A stretch of 64,000 nt of DNA from Robertkochia aurantiaca (lineage in GTDB: Bacteria; Bacteroidota; Bacteroidia; Flavobacteriales; Flavobacteriaceae): NCBI RefSeq assembly GCF_020166495.1, contig NZ_JAINZS010000007.1, positions 1-64,000 on the forward strand, given 5' to 3'. Of this stretch, positions 44,915 to 53,378 are shown in pieces (positions within the stretch are counted from its first letter, which is position 1; every line of letters starts with the position of its first letter). The notes under the pieces are model-generated. The model was not told the origin of the DNA. It saw only the letters and a list, made by a program, of their open reading frames with translations, and did no database searches. The translations under genes and the position numbers were made by a program.

Positions 44915-46603
44915 CTAAGTAATTAATATTTGTTCAAGGATCTTTTTAGTGATTAAATAGGTAGGTTTTACCCCGGTAATGCCGAGTCCGCCACTGGCCA
45001 GCGTACTTCCTGTTTCCAGCGGGTTATCGGAAGCGTAGTATGCATAACGCACTTTTACATCTTTGGAGATGCTGTTCCTGATACGGGAAGCCGATTGCAC
45101 CGCCTTCTGATAGTGCGCTCCTTCCATCTCCAGTCCGATCACATTCCAGGAGCTGTCATGGAAAAATTTCAGGATATCCTTATTCTGAAGGGAGGTTCCC
45201 AGCACGGTGATCATGGTCCCCTCAAAGACTTCCAGTCCGTTACCTTCAAAATCTTCCTTACAAAGCTCGTTGTCAAACGGATAATTATCTGCAGTTCCTT
45301 CAAAGATATGGGCATTGGGTATCATCAGGTCGCCTTTAGCTCCTTCGAGTATCCCCGCCTTGCCCATAATAGACACAGAGGCAATATTCATATAAGTCTT
45401 TCCCTCCTTCTTCTCTGTATAGGGCTTTAACAGCTCATCTATGGTTTCATAAGCCTGTTCCCCGAATGCGTAGTCCATTACGAACAATACCGGCATGTTT
45501 CCGGAGTCAACATCAGTAAGGCTTGTATCCCACCCCAGGCTCTCAAAGTCGATCCTGGCTGTATCAAAGAGCTGGACATCGATATTGGTCCCGGAATGAT
45601 CAGGAATGCTGATCATACCATTTTTTTCGGCAAAAGTTTTCACCTTTTCACGCAGGGACTCGTTTTCGGGTTGACTCAGTTTTTCAAAGACTTCCATATC
45701 ATCTTTGATTCTGCTTGTCTTCCCAAGGGCACCTTTAGCATAAATACTATTCATTACGCTGTGCATGTTGGCACTGATAATATGCAGCGGACGGCCCAGC
45801 AAGCCATTGCTTTTTAATGTCTTCTTGATATGCTGGGCCCAGAACTCCCCATGAATATGGTGCCCCAGGCGTTCCCGTAGCACCGGGCTGAAGGTAATGG
45901 TTCGTTTATTGCCATCGGCCAGTTCTTCCATCCCGATCTTTCCCAGCCAGTATACGATCGATAAAAATCGTTCCGGATCTTCCTTGGTGGCAAACACCTT
46001 ATGGGCAGCCCGAACCTCTTCAAAGGTTCTGCCCAGGATGCCTGCAGTATGACTTAAGGCGATCTCCCGGTCCTTTTGCGAGAGTTTCTTTTGCTGAACC
46101 GCTTCCTCCAGTTTTTCCCAGTCCCTGATCACGCCACCGGTTTCCTCTATGAAGACCCGTCTTGCGATCTTATTCGATTCGATGAACATAAAGGTCAGGT
46201 GGGTCAGAATATCGTAAATGTCTGACCGCCCCCGGGTGATCTCAATATTCATCTGCTCGTCATCAATACGGTAGCAATTCCTCCTTCTTTTCGGAGGAAT
46301 AATCACTTCAAAACTGGAGTTCTTATATCCCTCGTCTGAAGTAAGGTTGATATATCGGCATTGCTCTATCCCTACAGGAAGCCGGTCCAGTATGTATACC
46401 AGTCCGTGTAATTCTGCCTTTTCCTCAGCCACGGAACCATATATTTCAGGGCGCAGTTGCAATAGGGCATTGCGCAAGGTTTCGCCTGAAACCCCCATGG
46501 GTTTGTAGAAGCCCCGGTTGAAAAGATGCCTCATGGTGATATACATCCGTTCAATGGCGGCGGTTGATTCCTGTGCTCTGGTTCTGGTTCGTACTTTGCT
46601 CAT
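44915..46603 (-). CDS. DUF6909-like protein with nucleoside-phosphorylase-like C-terminus
   Basis: About 562 residues from the ATG at 46603; the TTG at 46621 overlaps the likely -7 box. I recognise it as a DUF6909-type flavobacterial protein of unknown function. The N-terminal half is helical and basic. The C-terminal 200 residues carry GDLMIPNAHIFEGTADNYPF, FEGTMITVLGTSLQNKD, VIGLEMEGAHYQKAV and YYASDNPLETG. The LEMEGAHY and SDNPL elements resemble the ME(S/G)A active-site and SD motifs of purine nucleoside phosphorylases and AMP nucleosidase. Co-transcribed with the Wzz-like gene (7-base gap). Confidence 0.65.
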   Translation of the reverse strand: MSKVRTRTRAQESTAAIERMYITMRHLFNRGFYKPMGVSGETLRNALLQLRPEIYGSVAEEKAELHGLVYILDRLPVGIEQCRYINLTSDEGYKNSSFEVIIPPKRRRNCYRIDDEQMNIEITRGRSDIYDILTHLTFMFIESNKIARRVFIEETGGVIRDWEKLEEAVQQKKLSQKDREIALSHTAGILGRTFEEVRAAHKVFATKEDPERFLSIVYWLGKIGMEELADGNKRTITFSPVLRERLGHHIHGEFWAQHIKKTLKSNGLLGRPLHIISANMHSVMNSIYAKGALGKTSRIKDDMEVFEKLSQPENESLREKVKTFAEKNGMISIPDHSGTNIDVQLFDTARIDFESLGWDTSLTDVDSGNMPVLFVMDYAFGEQAYETIDELLKPYTEKKEGKTYMNIASVSIMGKAGILEGAKGDLMIPNAHIFEGTADNYPFDNELCKEDFEGNGLEVFEGTMITVLGTSLQNKDILKFFHDSSWNVIGLEMEGAHYQKAVQSASRIRNSISKDVKVRYAYYASDNPLETGSTLASGGLGITGVKPTYLITKKILEQILIT

Positions 46604-46618
46604 TGATAGTAATTCGGG

Positions 46619-46626
46619 CAAAAATA
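46619..46626 (-). promoter_or_regulatory. Candidate -7 box of the DUF6909-like gene
   Basis: Minus strand TATTTTTG, 15 bases before the ATG at 46603; supports that ATG rather than the TTG at 46621. Confidence 0.5.
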
Positions 46627-47340
46627 CGAGTTCTGACGAAAATTTTCAGCTTTTTGAGGTGAATTTGGTGAATTGAGTGAGTTGGGTGAATTAAAAGTTA
46701 GATGCTAGAAGTGAAAAGTTAGAAGAAGGCTAAGGGTTAAGGGTTAAGGGTTAAGGGTTAAGGGTTAAGGGTTAAGGGTTAAGGGTTAAGGGTTAAGGGT
46801 TAAGGGTTAAGGGTTAAGGGAAAGAATGAAAACCAATAACCAATCACAAATCCCTAATAACAAATTTCCAGCTATCGGCTATCAGTGAACGGTAACTTGT
46901 AAGTTCCAATAACTAATTTCTTGCTAACGGTTATGGGTTAAAGGCTAAGGGCTAAGGGCTAAGGGTTAAGGGTTAAGGGTTATGGGTTATGGGTTATGGG
47001 TTATGGGTTATGAGAAATAAAAATGGAATGAAAACCAATCACAAATCCCAAATCCCTAGTAACTAATTTCCAGCTATCAGCTATCGGCTATCAGTGAACG
47101 GTAATTTGTAAAATCCATTAGCTAGTTACCAATTAACTGCTCAATGGCTAATAGTTATCTGGTTATCCTGTTATGGGTTATGGGTTATGGGTTATGGGTT
47201 ATGGGTTATGAGAAATAATAATGGAATGAAAACCAATCACAAATCCCTAATCCCTAATAACTAATTTCCAGCTATCGGCTATCAGTGAACGGCAATTTTT
47301 AAGTTCCAATAACTAATTACAATTTTAAGGTTATACAGTG
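46627..47340. repeat. Repeat-built spacer: alternating R and Y word arrays, three compound copies
   Basis: Starts with GTGAATTTG/GTGAATTGA nonamers, then heptamers. TTAAGGG occurs 12 times perfectly (46737-46820). A compound of about 200 bases is then repeated three times; the phrase CCAGCTATC marks it at 46868, 47070 and 47269 (steps 202 and 199). Each compound runs Y words (CCAATCA, CAAATCC, CTAATAA), R words (GCTATCG, GCTATCA, GTGAACG), Y words, then GGGTTAA/GGGTTAT arrays. Confidence 0.9.
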
Positions 47341-47653
47341 ATGCAGTGATGCAGTGATGGTATGATAAATTATGAGATAACATCTTTCTGAGTGAATCGT
47401 TCTTATTAGATATAAGATGTTGTAACTATTTATCATTAAATGTATTATTTAATCGATCATAATTGAAATAATGAACACTCAGACACTTGATAAAATATAA
47501 AGTGATATTAAACAAAATACCTATTAATAATGTATTTGAGCTGTTTTTATAAAAATCGCTTCGTCAGCCTTTATGGCTTCCTCGCGAAGACGAATTTTAT
47601 ATTAGTGGAGGTTAAAAATTTAGTCGCCCAGCAATTTGAATAGTAAAATCTCA
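47341..47653. other. AT-rich unique spacer
   Basis: Four near-copies of GTGATGCA/GTGATG (47338-47360), then unique AT-rich sequence. ACACTTGATAAAATATAAAG (about 47489) resembles 4429-4449. TCGTCTTCGCGAGG-type inverted sequence is present near 47570-47592. No gene seen. Confidence 0.5.
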
Positions 47654-47685
47654 AAACAAAAAAGGCAGGCTTTAAAGCCTGCCTA
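47654..47685 (-). terminator. Intrinsic terminator of the cys operon
   Basis: Perfect palindrome GGCAGGCTTTAAAGCCTGCC (47664-47683), followed on the minus strand by TTTTTTG. It lies 22 bases after the cysN stop. Confidence 0.92.
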
Positions 47686-47707
47686 TCTCTTATTATTGAT
47701 AATAGAA

Positions 47708-48964
47708 TTAAACCACCATTCCGGCGGCTACTGTTTCGTTTGTTGATTCATCTATTAATATGATACTACCGGTATTCCTGTTCTCGCGATACGGATCAAT
47801 CATTAAGGGCTTGGTGGTTCTGATCTTCACCTTGCAGATATCATTCATGTTCAGTTCTGTATCATCGCTTTTACGCTCGAGGGTATTTATGTCGATCTTG
47901 TAGATCACCTCTTTGATCATGGCCAATTGCTCGTTGGTTGTGTGGCGAATGGCATATTTTGCTCTGGGCTTGGCGGGCTTGTCGTTCAACCAGCATAACA
48001 TCACCTCCACGTCCTGAGAAGCCTCTGCCTTATTATTAGAACGAACGATCATATCGCCCCTGCTAATATCGATATCGTCTTCTAATGTCATCGTCACAGA
48101 CATAGGAACGAAAGCCTCTTGCACAGGTCCATCAAATGTATCTATCGAACTGATCTTTGAAGTAAAACCAGACGGCATTACTGTAACCTCATCTCCGGGT
48201 CGGAATATACCACTGGCAATTCTACCCGCGTAGCCCCGGTAATCAATATAACCTTCCCTTTGAGGCCTTATTACTGTTTGCACAGGAAAACGTGCGTCCA
48301 CTTTATTGACATCGCTGCTTATATGCAAGGTTTCTAAGGTATGCAACAATGGTGCTCCCTGATACCAGTCCATGTCTTCCGAACGGTTCACTACATTATC
48401 ACCCAGCAATGCACTTATCGGAATAAAACGCACATCCCGAACTAATAATTTTGAAGAAAACTCCTCAAATTGAGATATGACGTTGTTATAGGCCTTTTCG
48501 TCAAAATCCACAAGGTCCATCTTATTCACACACACTATAATGTGGGGTATCTGTAGCAAGGAAGCAATAAAGGCATGCCTTTTGGTTTGTTCGATCACCC
48601 CGTGACGGGCATCGACCAAAATAATCGCTGCATTCGCTGTAGAAGCTCCGGTAACCATATTTCTCGTATACTGAATATGACCAGGAGTGTCTGCGATGAT
48701 AAACTTACGCTTAGGAGTAGTAAAATATCGGTAAGCAACATCGATGGTGATTCCCTGTTCTCTTTCATCTCTTAACCCGTCTGTAAATAAGGCCAGATCT
48801 ACACCTTCATGCCCTTTCTTCTTACTGGTGGTCTCTACAGCACTGATCTGATCCTCAAAAATTGACTTTGAATCAAAAAGCAATCTTCCTATTAAAGTGC
48901 TCTTTCCATCATCTACACTCCCAGCAGTTGTAAAACGGAGTAATTGGTTTTTATCGATTTCCAT
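47708..48964 (-). CDS. cysN: Sulfate adenylyltransferase subunit 1 (GTPase)
   Basis: About 418 residues from the ATG at 48964; a longer frame adds 29 residues overlapping cysD and lacks family similarity. EF-Tu-like GTPase: G1 GSVDDGKSTLIGRLLFDS, DTPGH (G3), NKMD (G4), then beta-barrel domains. GTP hydrolysis drives APS formation by CysD. No fused CysC domain. Last gene of the cys operon, before a strong terminator. Confidence 0.96.
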   Translation of the reverse strand: MEIDKNQLLRFTTAGSVDDGKSTLIGRLLFDSKSIFEDQISAVETTSKKKGHEGVDLALFTDGLRDEREQGITIDVAYRYFTTPKRKFIIADTPGHIQYTRNMVTGASTANAAIILVDARHGVIEQTKRHAFIASLLQIPHIIVCVNKMDLVDFDEKAYNNVISQFEEFSSKLLVRDVRFIPISALLGDNVVNRSEDMDWYQGAPLLHTLETLHISSDVNKVDARFPVQTVIRPQREGYIDYRGYAGRIASGIFRPGDEVTVMPSGFTSKISSIDTFDGPVQEAFVPMSVTMTLEDDIDISRGDMIVRSNNKAEASQDVEVMLCWLNDKPAKPRAKYAIRHTTNEQLAMIKEVIYKIDINTLERKSDDTELNMNDICKVKIRTTKPLMIDPYRENRNTGSIILIDESTNETVAAGMVV

Positions 48965-48989
48965 TATGGTCTTCTTAATTTTCAATTTT

Positions 48990-49895
48990 TTAAAAGTAAC
49001 CCTGACGTTTTCTGTCTTCCATGGCCGTTTCAGACCGCTTGTCATCGGCACGATTACCCCTTTCTGTTTGTCTCATGGCAGATACTTCCTCCACTATTTT
49101 TTCCAGGGTATCAGCCTCTGATTCGATCCCTCCTGTGATGGTTATATCCCCTAGGGTTCTGAAACGAATTTTTTTTCGCACAATTTCATCCCCTTCATCC
49201 ATAATTAAATATTCGCTATTTGGAATCCATGATCCATTACGCCAAACAACCTCTCTTTCATGAGCAAAGTAAAGACTTGGAATTTCAATGTTTTCACGTT
49301 TAATGTAGTTCCAAACATCCATTTCGGTCCAGTTACTGATTGGAAACGCTCTGAAATGTTCTCCTTCAAAACATTTACCATTAAACAAATTCCACAGCTC
49401 AGGGCGTTGATTCTTAGGATCCCATTGTCCGAAATCATCCCTGTGTGAAAAGAAACGTTCTTTAGCCCGTGCCTTTTCTTCGTCTCTTCTTCCCCCACCT
49501 ATTGCACAATCTACTTTGTTGGATTCAATCGCATCAAGAAGGGTGGTGGTTTGAAGTGCATTTCTGGTTGCATTCTTCCCCTTTTCCTCTGCAACCCGGC
49601 CGTTGTCAATAGATTCCTGTACGGAACCTACAATAAGTCTGGCTCCCAATTTCTCAATAAGATCATCCCTGAATTGAATGGTTTCCGGAAAATTATGACC
49701 CGTGTCTACATGCATCAGAGCGAAAGGAATCTTTGCAGGAAAGAAAGCCTTTTTAGCCAGATGGGTAAGCACTATGGAATCTTTTCCTCCTGAAAATAAA
49801 ATTACCGGGTTCTGGAATTGCGAATATACCTCCCTAAGCACATAGATCGCCTCAGATTCCAATTCATCCAGATAATTCAAATAATATTTACTCAT
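48990..49895 (-). CDS. cysD: Sulfate adenylyltransferase subunit 2
   Basis: A 301-residue PP-loop enzyme. The P-loop LFSGGKDSIVLTHLA, MHVDTGHNFPETI, GGRRDEEKARAKER and WTEMDVWNYI are intact. It adenylates sulfate to APS using ATP. 25 bases before cysN, 12 bases after cysC. Confidence 0.97.
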   Translation of the reverse strand: MSKYYLNYLDELESEAIYVLREVYSQFQNPVILFSGGKDSIVLTHLAKKAFFPAKIPFALMHVDTGHNFPETIQFRDDLIEKLGARLIVGSVQESIDNGRVAEEKGKNATRNALQTTTLLDAIESNKVDCAIGGGRRDEEKARAKERFFSHRDDFGQWDPKNQRPELWNLFNGKCFEGEHFRAFPISNWTEMDVWNYIKRENIEIPSLYFAHEREVVWRNGSWIPNSEYLIMDEGDEIVRKKIRFRTLGDITITGGIESEADTLEKIVEEVSAMRQTERGNRADDKRSETAMEDRKRQGYF

Positions 49896-49907
49896 GTTAG
49901 CTTAGCT

Positions 49908-50492
49908 TTATAATCTTTTATTTATCACCTCCAGAACCTTATCAGCTGCATGTTCTAAAGAATCTTTCTCGGTTATTTCCAAGTCCGGGTTTGCCGGTTT
50001 TTCATAAGGCGCATTAACACCGGTGAGGTTTTTGATCTCTCCAGCCCTGGCCTTTTTATACAAGCCTTTAACGTCTCTTTTTTCACATTCCTCAAGAGAG
50101 GTGTTTACAAAAATTTCGACAAAGTTATCATGATCAACCGTTTTTGCAATCATTTCTCTATCATTTTTGTAGGGAGATACAAATGCCGCCAGTACTACCA
50201 GTCCGGCATCGATCATAAGTTTCGAAACCTCCCCGATTCTTCTGATGTTCTCTGAGCGGTCTTCAGGATTAAAACTTAGGTCCTTATTCAGTCCTGTTCT
50301 GACATTATCTCCATCGAGGACATAGGTTTTTATTCCCCTTTCATGTAAACGTTGTTCAACAATATTCGCAACCGTTGATTTTCCGGAACCGGAAAGTCCG
50401 GTAAACCAAACCAGAAACGAGGCATGCCCGTTACTTCGATTCCTATCGCTTTTTACAACTTTAAAACGATGTTCAACTATATTTTTGCTCAT
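49908..50492 (-). CDS. cysC: Adenylylsulfate kinase
   Basis: A 194-residue P-loop kinase. WFTGLSGSGKSTVANIVEQ, DGDNVRTGLNKDLSF, FVSPYKNDREM and GLYKKARAGEIKNLTGVNAPYE are present. It phosphorylates APS to PAPS, the donor for sulfotransferases. Overlaps the DUF2061 gene by 20 bases. Confidence 0.97.
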   Translation of the reverse strand: MSKNIVEHRFKVVKSDRNRSNGHASFLVWFTGLSGSGKSTVANIVEQRLHERGIKTYVLDGDNVRTGLNKDLSFNPEDRSENIRRIGEVSKLMIDAGLVVLAAFVSPYKNDREMIAKTVDHDNFVEIFVNTSLEECEKRDVKGLYKKARAGEIKNLTGVNAPYEKPANPDLEITEKDSLEHAADKVLEVINKRL

Positions 50493-50931
50493 TTAGCTTT
50501 TCTTTTGCTCTCTTTAATTTGCGTAATCTGTTTCTTCTGTCCAGTCCAAAGTCGATTCGGTACCATGCACGCTCATGAAGGTAATAGAGTATCATTTTTG
50601 TAAACACCTCTGCGGCACCGATTTTAAGGCCCGTTAACGGATTTCCCGTAATGATCCAGGCCAGCACCATAGTGTCTATGGTCCCTACTATACGCCAGGT
50701 AATAGTTTTCAATATATGCCGTTTTTGACTATTGGGCATTTTGAAATTAAACCAGGCCCGTTCGTGAAAATAATACAGCACCATTTTAGTGATCACCTCC
50801 GAAAAACCAATCTTCAATCCAGACATCGGGTTGCCGGATATCAGCCATGATAGCAATATTGTATCCAGAGTTCCTACGAAGCGCCAGGTAACGGTTTTCG
50901 CAATATGTCTTTTTCTAATTTTCCGGATCAT
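50473..50931 (-). CDS. Tandem DUF2061 membrane protein
   Basis: A 152-residue protein made of two copies of one ~60-residue module: RHIAKTVTWRFVGTLDTILL ... YYFHERAW and KRHILKTITWRIVGTIDTMV ... YYLHERAW. Each has two membrane helices, so four in all. DUF2061 proteins occur within sulfate-activation clusters of many Bacteroidota and Proteobacteria; a role in sulfate uptake is conceivable but unproven. Overlaps cysC (20 bases) and cysQ (4 bases). Confidence 0.88.
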   Translation of the reverse strand: MIRKIRKRHIAKTVTWRFVGTLDTILLSWLISGNPMSGLKIGFSEVITKMVLYYFHERAWFNFKMPNSQKRHILKTITWRIVGTIDTMVLAWIITGNPLTGLKIGAAEVFTKMILYYLHERAWYRIDFGLDRRNRLRKLKRAKEKLNEQKYS

Positions 50932-51728
50932 TTGGTAACTAAAAAATAGTTGTTCAATAAATTCTCCCGGTTGTACTTCATTTCACTTCCCGTATCCTGA
51001 TCCATAACTCTTAATCCTACAGCATTACAAATCGCCTGACCGGCCGCTGTATCCCACTCCATAGTCGGGGCGAAACGCGGATAGACATCTGCTTTGCCCT
51101 CGGCTACCAGGCAAAATTTCAACGAACTGCCTTTGGAAACTATCTCGGTTGTTTTTCCTTCAGACTCCAATGATCTTATATAGGACAAAGTGTCTTCGTT
51201 CATGTGTGAACGACTACCCACTACTTTAACTTTTGCTCCTGAATTTTTACTTGGTTTTATTTCATCAGCCTGGGCGAGTATAGCCTCCAGACCGGAAGAT
51301 TCATTAATATTTGTTTTAAATGCTTTTCCTGCATCGACATTGGCAAAGTATAATTCCTGACTGGCCGGCACATAAATTACCCCCAAAACAGGTTTGTTCT
51401 TTTCTATAAGCGCAATGTTCACGGTAAATTCCCCATTTCTTTTGATAAACTCTTTTGTGCCATCCAAAGGGTCAACGATCCAACAGCTTTCCCATTCCTT
51501 CCGCTGGTCATAATCGATTGACTTGTTTTCCTCGCTAATTATCGGGATGTTCGTCTTTTCCAAATAAGACATAATTACTTTATTCGATGCCAGGTCAGCC
51601 TCAGTGAGTGGAGAGGCATCGTCTTTGGTCTCTATTTTGAAATCCTTCTTGTAGATTTTCATGATAGAATTCCCAGCCTCAATCGAAGATTTTATAGCAA
51701 CTTCAAGCAATTTTTCGTTGGCAGGCAT
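50928..51728 (-). CDS. cysQ: 3'(2'),5'-bisphosphate nucleotidase
   Basis: About 266 residues from the ATG at 51728; a longer frame adds 21 hydrophobic residues but crosses the likely promoter. Inositol-monophosphatase fold: SPLTEADLASN, IPIISEEN, WIVDPLDGTKEFIKRNGEFT, and MEWDTAAGQAICNAVG, all metal-binding motifs intact. It hydrolyses PAP left after sulfate transfer, so it is consistent with PAPS use by sulfotransferases. First gene of the cys operon. Confidence 0.95.
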   Translation of the reverse strand: MPANEKLLEVAIKSSIEAGNSIMKIYKKDFKIETKDDASPLTEADLASNKVIMSYLEKTNIPIISEENKSIDYDQRKEWESCWIVDPLDGTKEFIKRNGEFTVNIALIEKNKPVLGVIYVPASQELYFANVDAGKAFKTNINESSGLEAILAQADEIKPSKNSGAKVKVVGSRSHMNEDTLSYIRSLESEGKTTEIVSKGSSLKFCLVAEGKADVYPRFAPTMEWDTAAGQAICNAVGLRVMDQDTGSEMKYNRENLLNNYFLVTK

Positions 51729-52570
51729 AGTTCTATTTATCGTTAAAATGAAGTAAGTCGCAAATATGCCACATAAAAATAAAACAACCATAAGGGCTTA
51801 CAACTTTATTCGATGAAGGGAAGAAGTAACTGTTGATGTAATTTATTGATAACCAGATGATAAAAACTGATTAATTGGTTTAGCAAAAAATGGAAGTCAT
51901 TTTCAAGCACATACGTTAATCCAACCAGTAGACAAATGGCTCATAAACCGAGAGGCGGGATGTGGATTTAGCTATCGGTGAACGGTAATTTTTCATCATC
52001 ACCACTAATACATTCATCACTTTCTTATAGCAGTAGTCTTTGGATTATGGGCAGATCCCTCCCCCCGAAGTGTCGGGGTCGGGATGACGTTACTTCTTAT
52101 GAACTGAAAACCAATAACTAATAACCAGTAACAAATAACTAGTAACCAGTAACAAATAACCGGGATGCGGGTTTGGCTAACGGCTAACAGCGAACGGTGA
52201 ACAGCTAACGATTTTACTCCATCATAACTACTAATACATTCAATACCTTATGAAGACAACAGTCTCTGGATTATGGGCAGATCCCTCCCTACGCTCGGGA
52301 TGACGTTACTTCTTATAAATTGAAAACCAATAACTAATAACCAGTAACAAATAACCGGGATGCGGGATGTGGGTTTGGCGAACGGCTAACGGTGAACGGT
52401 GAACGGCTTTTTTCATCTTCACCACTAATACATTCATCACTTTCTTATAGCAGCAGTCTTTGGGCTATGGGCAGATCCCTCCCTACGCTCGGGATGACAT
52501 TACTGCTAATGACCTGGCAACTTATAACCCGTAACAAATCACTATTTAACTAATAACCAATAACAAAATA
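51729..52570. repeat. Repeat-built spacer with three diverged compound copies
   Basis: No gene. A compound of about 190-230 bases occurs three times; ACTAATACATTCA marks it at 52004, 52230 and 52424, and GCAGATCCCT at 52051, 52277 and 52471 (both step 226 then 194). Each copy runs R words (GCTAACG, GTGAACG), unique-like text, the GATCCCT...GGGATGAC hairpin element and Y heptamers (CCAATAA, CTAATAA, CCAGTAA, CAAATAA). The hairpin core differs: CCCCCCGAAGTGTCGGGG in copy 1, CCCTACGCTC in copies 2 and 3. Confidence 0.88.
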
Positions 52571-52599
52571 AGACCGTTCAATTTGAACGGTCTTTTTTC
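52571..52599. terminator. Bidirectional hairpin AGACCGTTCAA/TTGAACGGTCT
   Basis: Perfect palindrome AGACCGTTCAATTTGAACGGTCT followed on the plus strand by TTTTTT. Located beyond the last broken tRNA copy; may be the original terminator of a longer transcript. Confidence 0.75.
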
Positions 52600-52714
52600 A
52601 GAGGCATCGAGCGCCCCGACGCTTCGGGGGAACCGCTGTACAACACCCATGTCTCAAACGTATATCCTTGAAAATAAAAAACCGTCCCAATCAGGAACGG
52701 TTTTCTTTAGATTC
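52600..52714 (-). repeat. Broken tRNA-Cys 3'-end copy 2 with its terminator
   Basis: 115-base unit, nearly identical to 52715-52830. It carries the tRNA-Cys 3' end (minus strand TGTACAGCGGTTC ... CTCGATGCCTC), but a hairpin insert CCCCGAAGCGTCGGGG replaces part of the T-arm, and the 5' half of the tRNA is absent. Confidence 0.9.
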
Positions 52715-52830
52715 AGAGGCATCGAGCGCCCCGACGCTTCGGGGGAACCGCTGTACAACACCCATGTCTCAAATGTATATCCTTGAAAATAAAAAAACCG
52801 TCCCAATCAGGAACGGTTTTCTTTAGATTC
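52715..52830 (-). repeat. Broken tRNA-Cys 3'-end copy 1 with its terminator
   Basis: 116-base unit directly downstream of the intact tRNA and in the same orientation. It contains the same hairpin insert as copy 2; the two differ by one extra A and one base near 52772. Confidence 0.9.
52793..52824 (-). terminator. Intrinsic terminator of tRNA-Cys
   Basis: Minus strand AAAACCGTTCC ... GGACGGTTTTTTTATTTT, beginning 9 bases after the tRNA. A copy with the same sequence is at 52677-52706 after broken copy 1. Confidence 0.85.
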
Positions 52831-52832
52831 AG

Positions 52833-52903
52833 AGGCATCGAGCGGATTCGAACCGCTGTACAAGGTTTTGCAGACCTCTGCCTAGCCACTCGGCCACGAT
52901 GCC
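52833..52903 (-). tRNA. tRNA-Cys (anticodon GCA)
   Basis: 71 bases. Acceptor stem GGCATCG / CGATGCC, D-arm GTGGCCGAGTGGCTAGGCA, anticodon loop CTGCAAA with GCA, T-arm GCGGTTCGAATCCGC and discriminator U. CCA is not encoded. U73 and GCA are the cysteine identity elements. Confidence 0.97.
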
Positions 52904-52960
52904 ATTTTCAGGAGGGCAAATGTAACAAAAATATCATTACACTCCCAACACAAGCTGCAT

Positions 52961-53317
52961 TTAGCGCTTCAGGGTCATTTCGATCGATACCCGCTCCACG
53001 TTTCCGCCTATAGGAGGGTTGATCTTCGACACTTCCACTGTGGCCCACTCAGCGATGCTGATCTCTTCTAAAATGCGGTCCAGAATCCTTCTGGCCACAT
53101 GTTCGAGTAGTTTGGAGCGAACAGCCATTTCCTCCTTCACAATTCTGTTGATATGCACGTAATCTACCGTATCCTTCAGCGAATCTGATTTCGCCGAGGG
53201 CTGCAGATCAGCCTTCACTTCCACATCGACGCGGTAATCGCTCCCGATCTTTCCTTCCTCCACCAGACAGCCGTGATAGGCATATACCTGTATGTTTTTT
53301 AATCGTATTACTCCCAC
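52961..53317 (-). CDS. folB: Dihydroneopterin aldolase
   Basis: A 118-residue FolB/tunnelling-fold enzyme of folate synthesis. IRLKNIQVYAYHGCLVEEGKIGSDYRVDV contains the conserved GC..EE...G..; the rest (YVHINRIVKEEM, LLEHVARRILDRIL, VEVSKINPPIGGNVERVSIEM) fits. The start is a GTG at 53317; no ATG is available. Promoter at 53335-53364. Confidence 0.93.
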   Translation of the reverse strand: MGVIRLKNIQVYAYHGCLVEEGKIGSDYRVDVEVKADLQPSAKSDSLKDTVDYVHINRIVKEEMAVRSKLLEHVARRILDRILEEISIAEWATVEVSKINPPIGGNVERVSIEMTLKR

Positions 53318-53334
53318 TTCAGAAATTCTTGCTG

Positions 53335-53364
53335 CAAAAATAGCGTACGCGGGAATGAAACAAA
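53335..53364 (-). promoter_or_regulatory. Promoter of folB
   Basis: Minus strand TTTG (53364-53361), 18 bases, TATTTTTG (53342-53335), at the standard distance, 18 bases before the GTG start. Confidence 0.65.
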
Positions 53365-53378
53365 AAGAATCTCACCAA

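Noticed and set aside
46737-47014. Telomere-like GGGTTA arrays as true telomeres or a replication end
   Set aside because: They are internal to the contig, mixed with many other words and present in both orientations.
52583-53013. Plus-strand open frames repeating SQSGTVFFRFRGIER
   Set aside because: They are translations of the duplicated terminator and tRNA 3'-end units.
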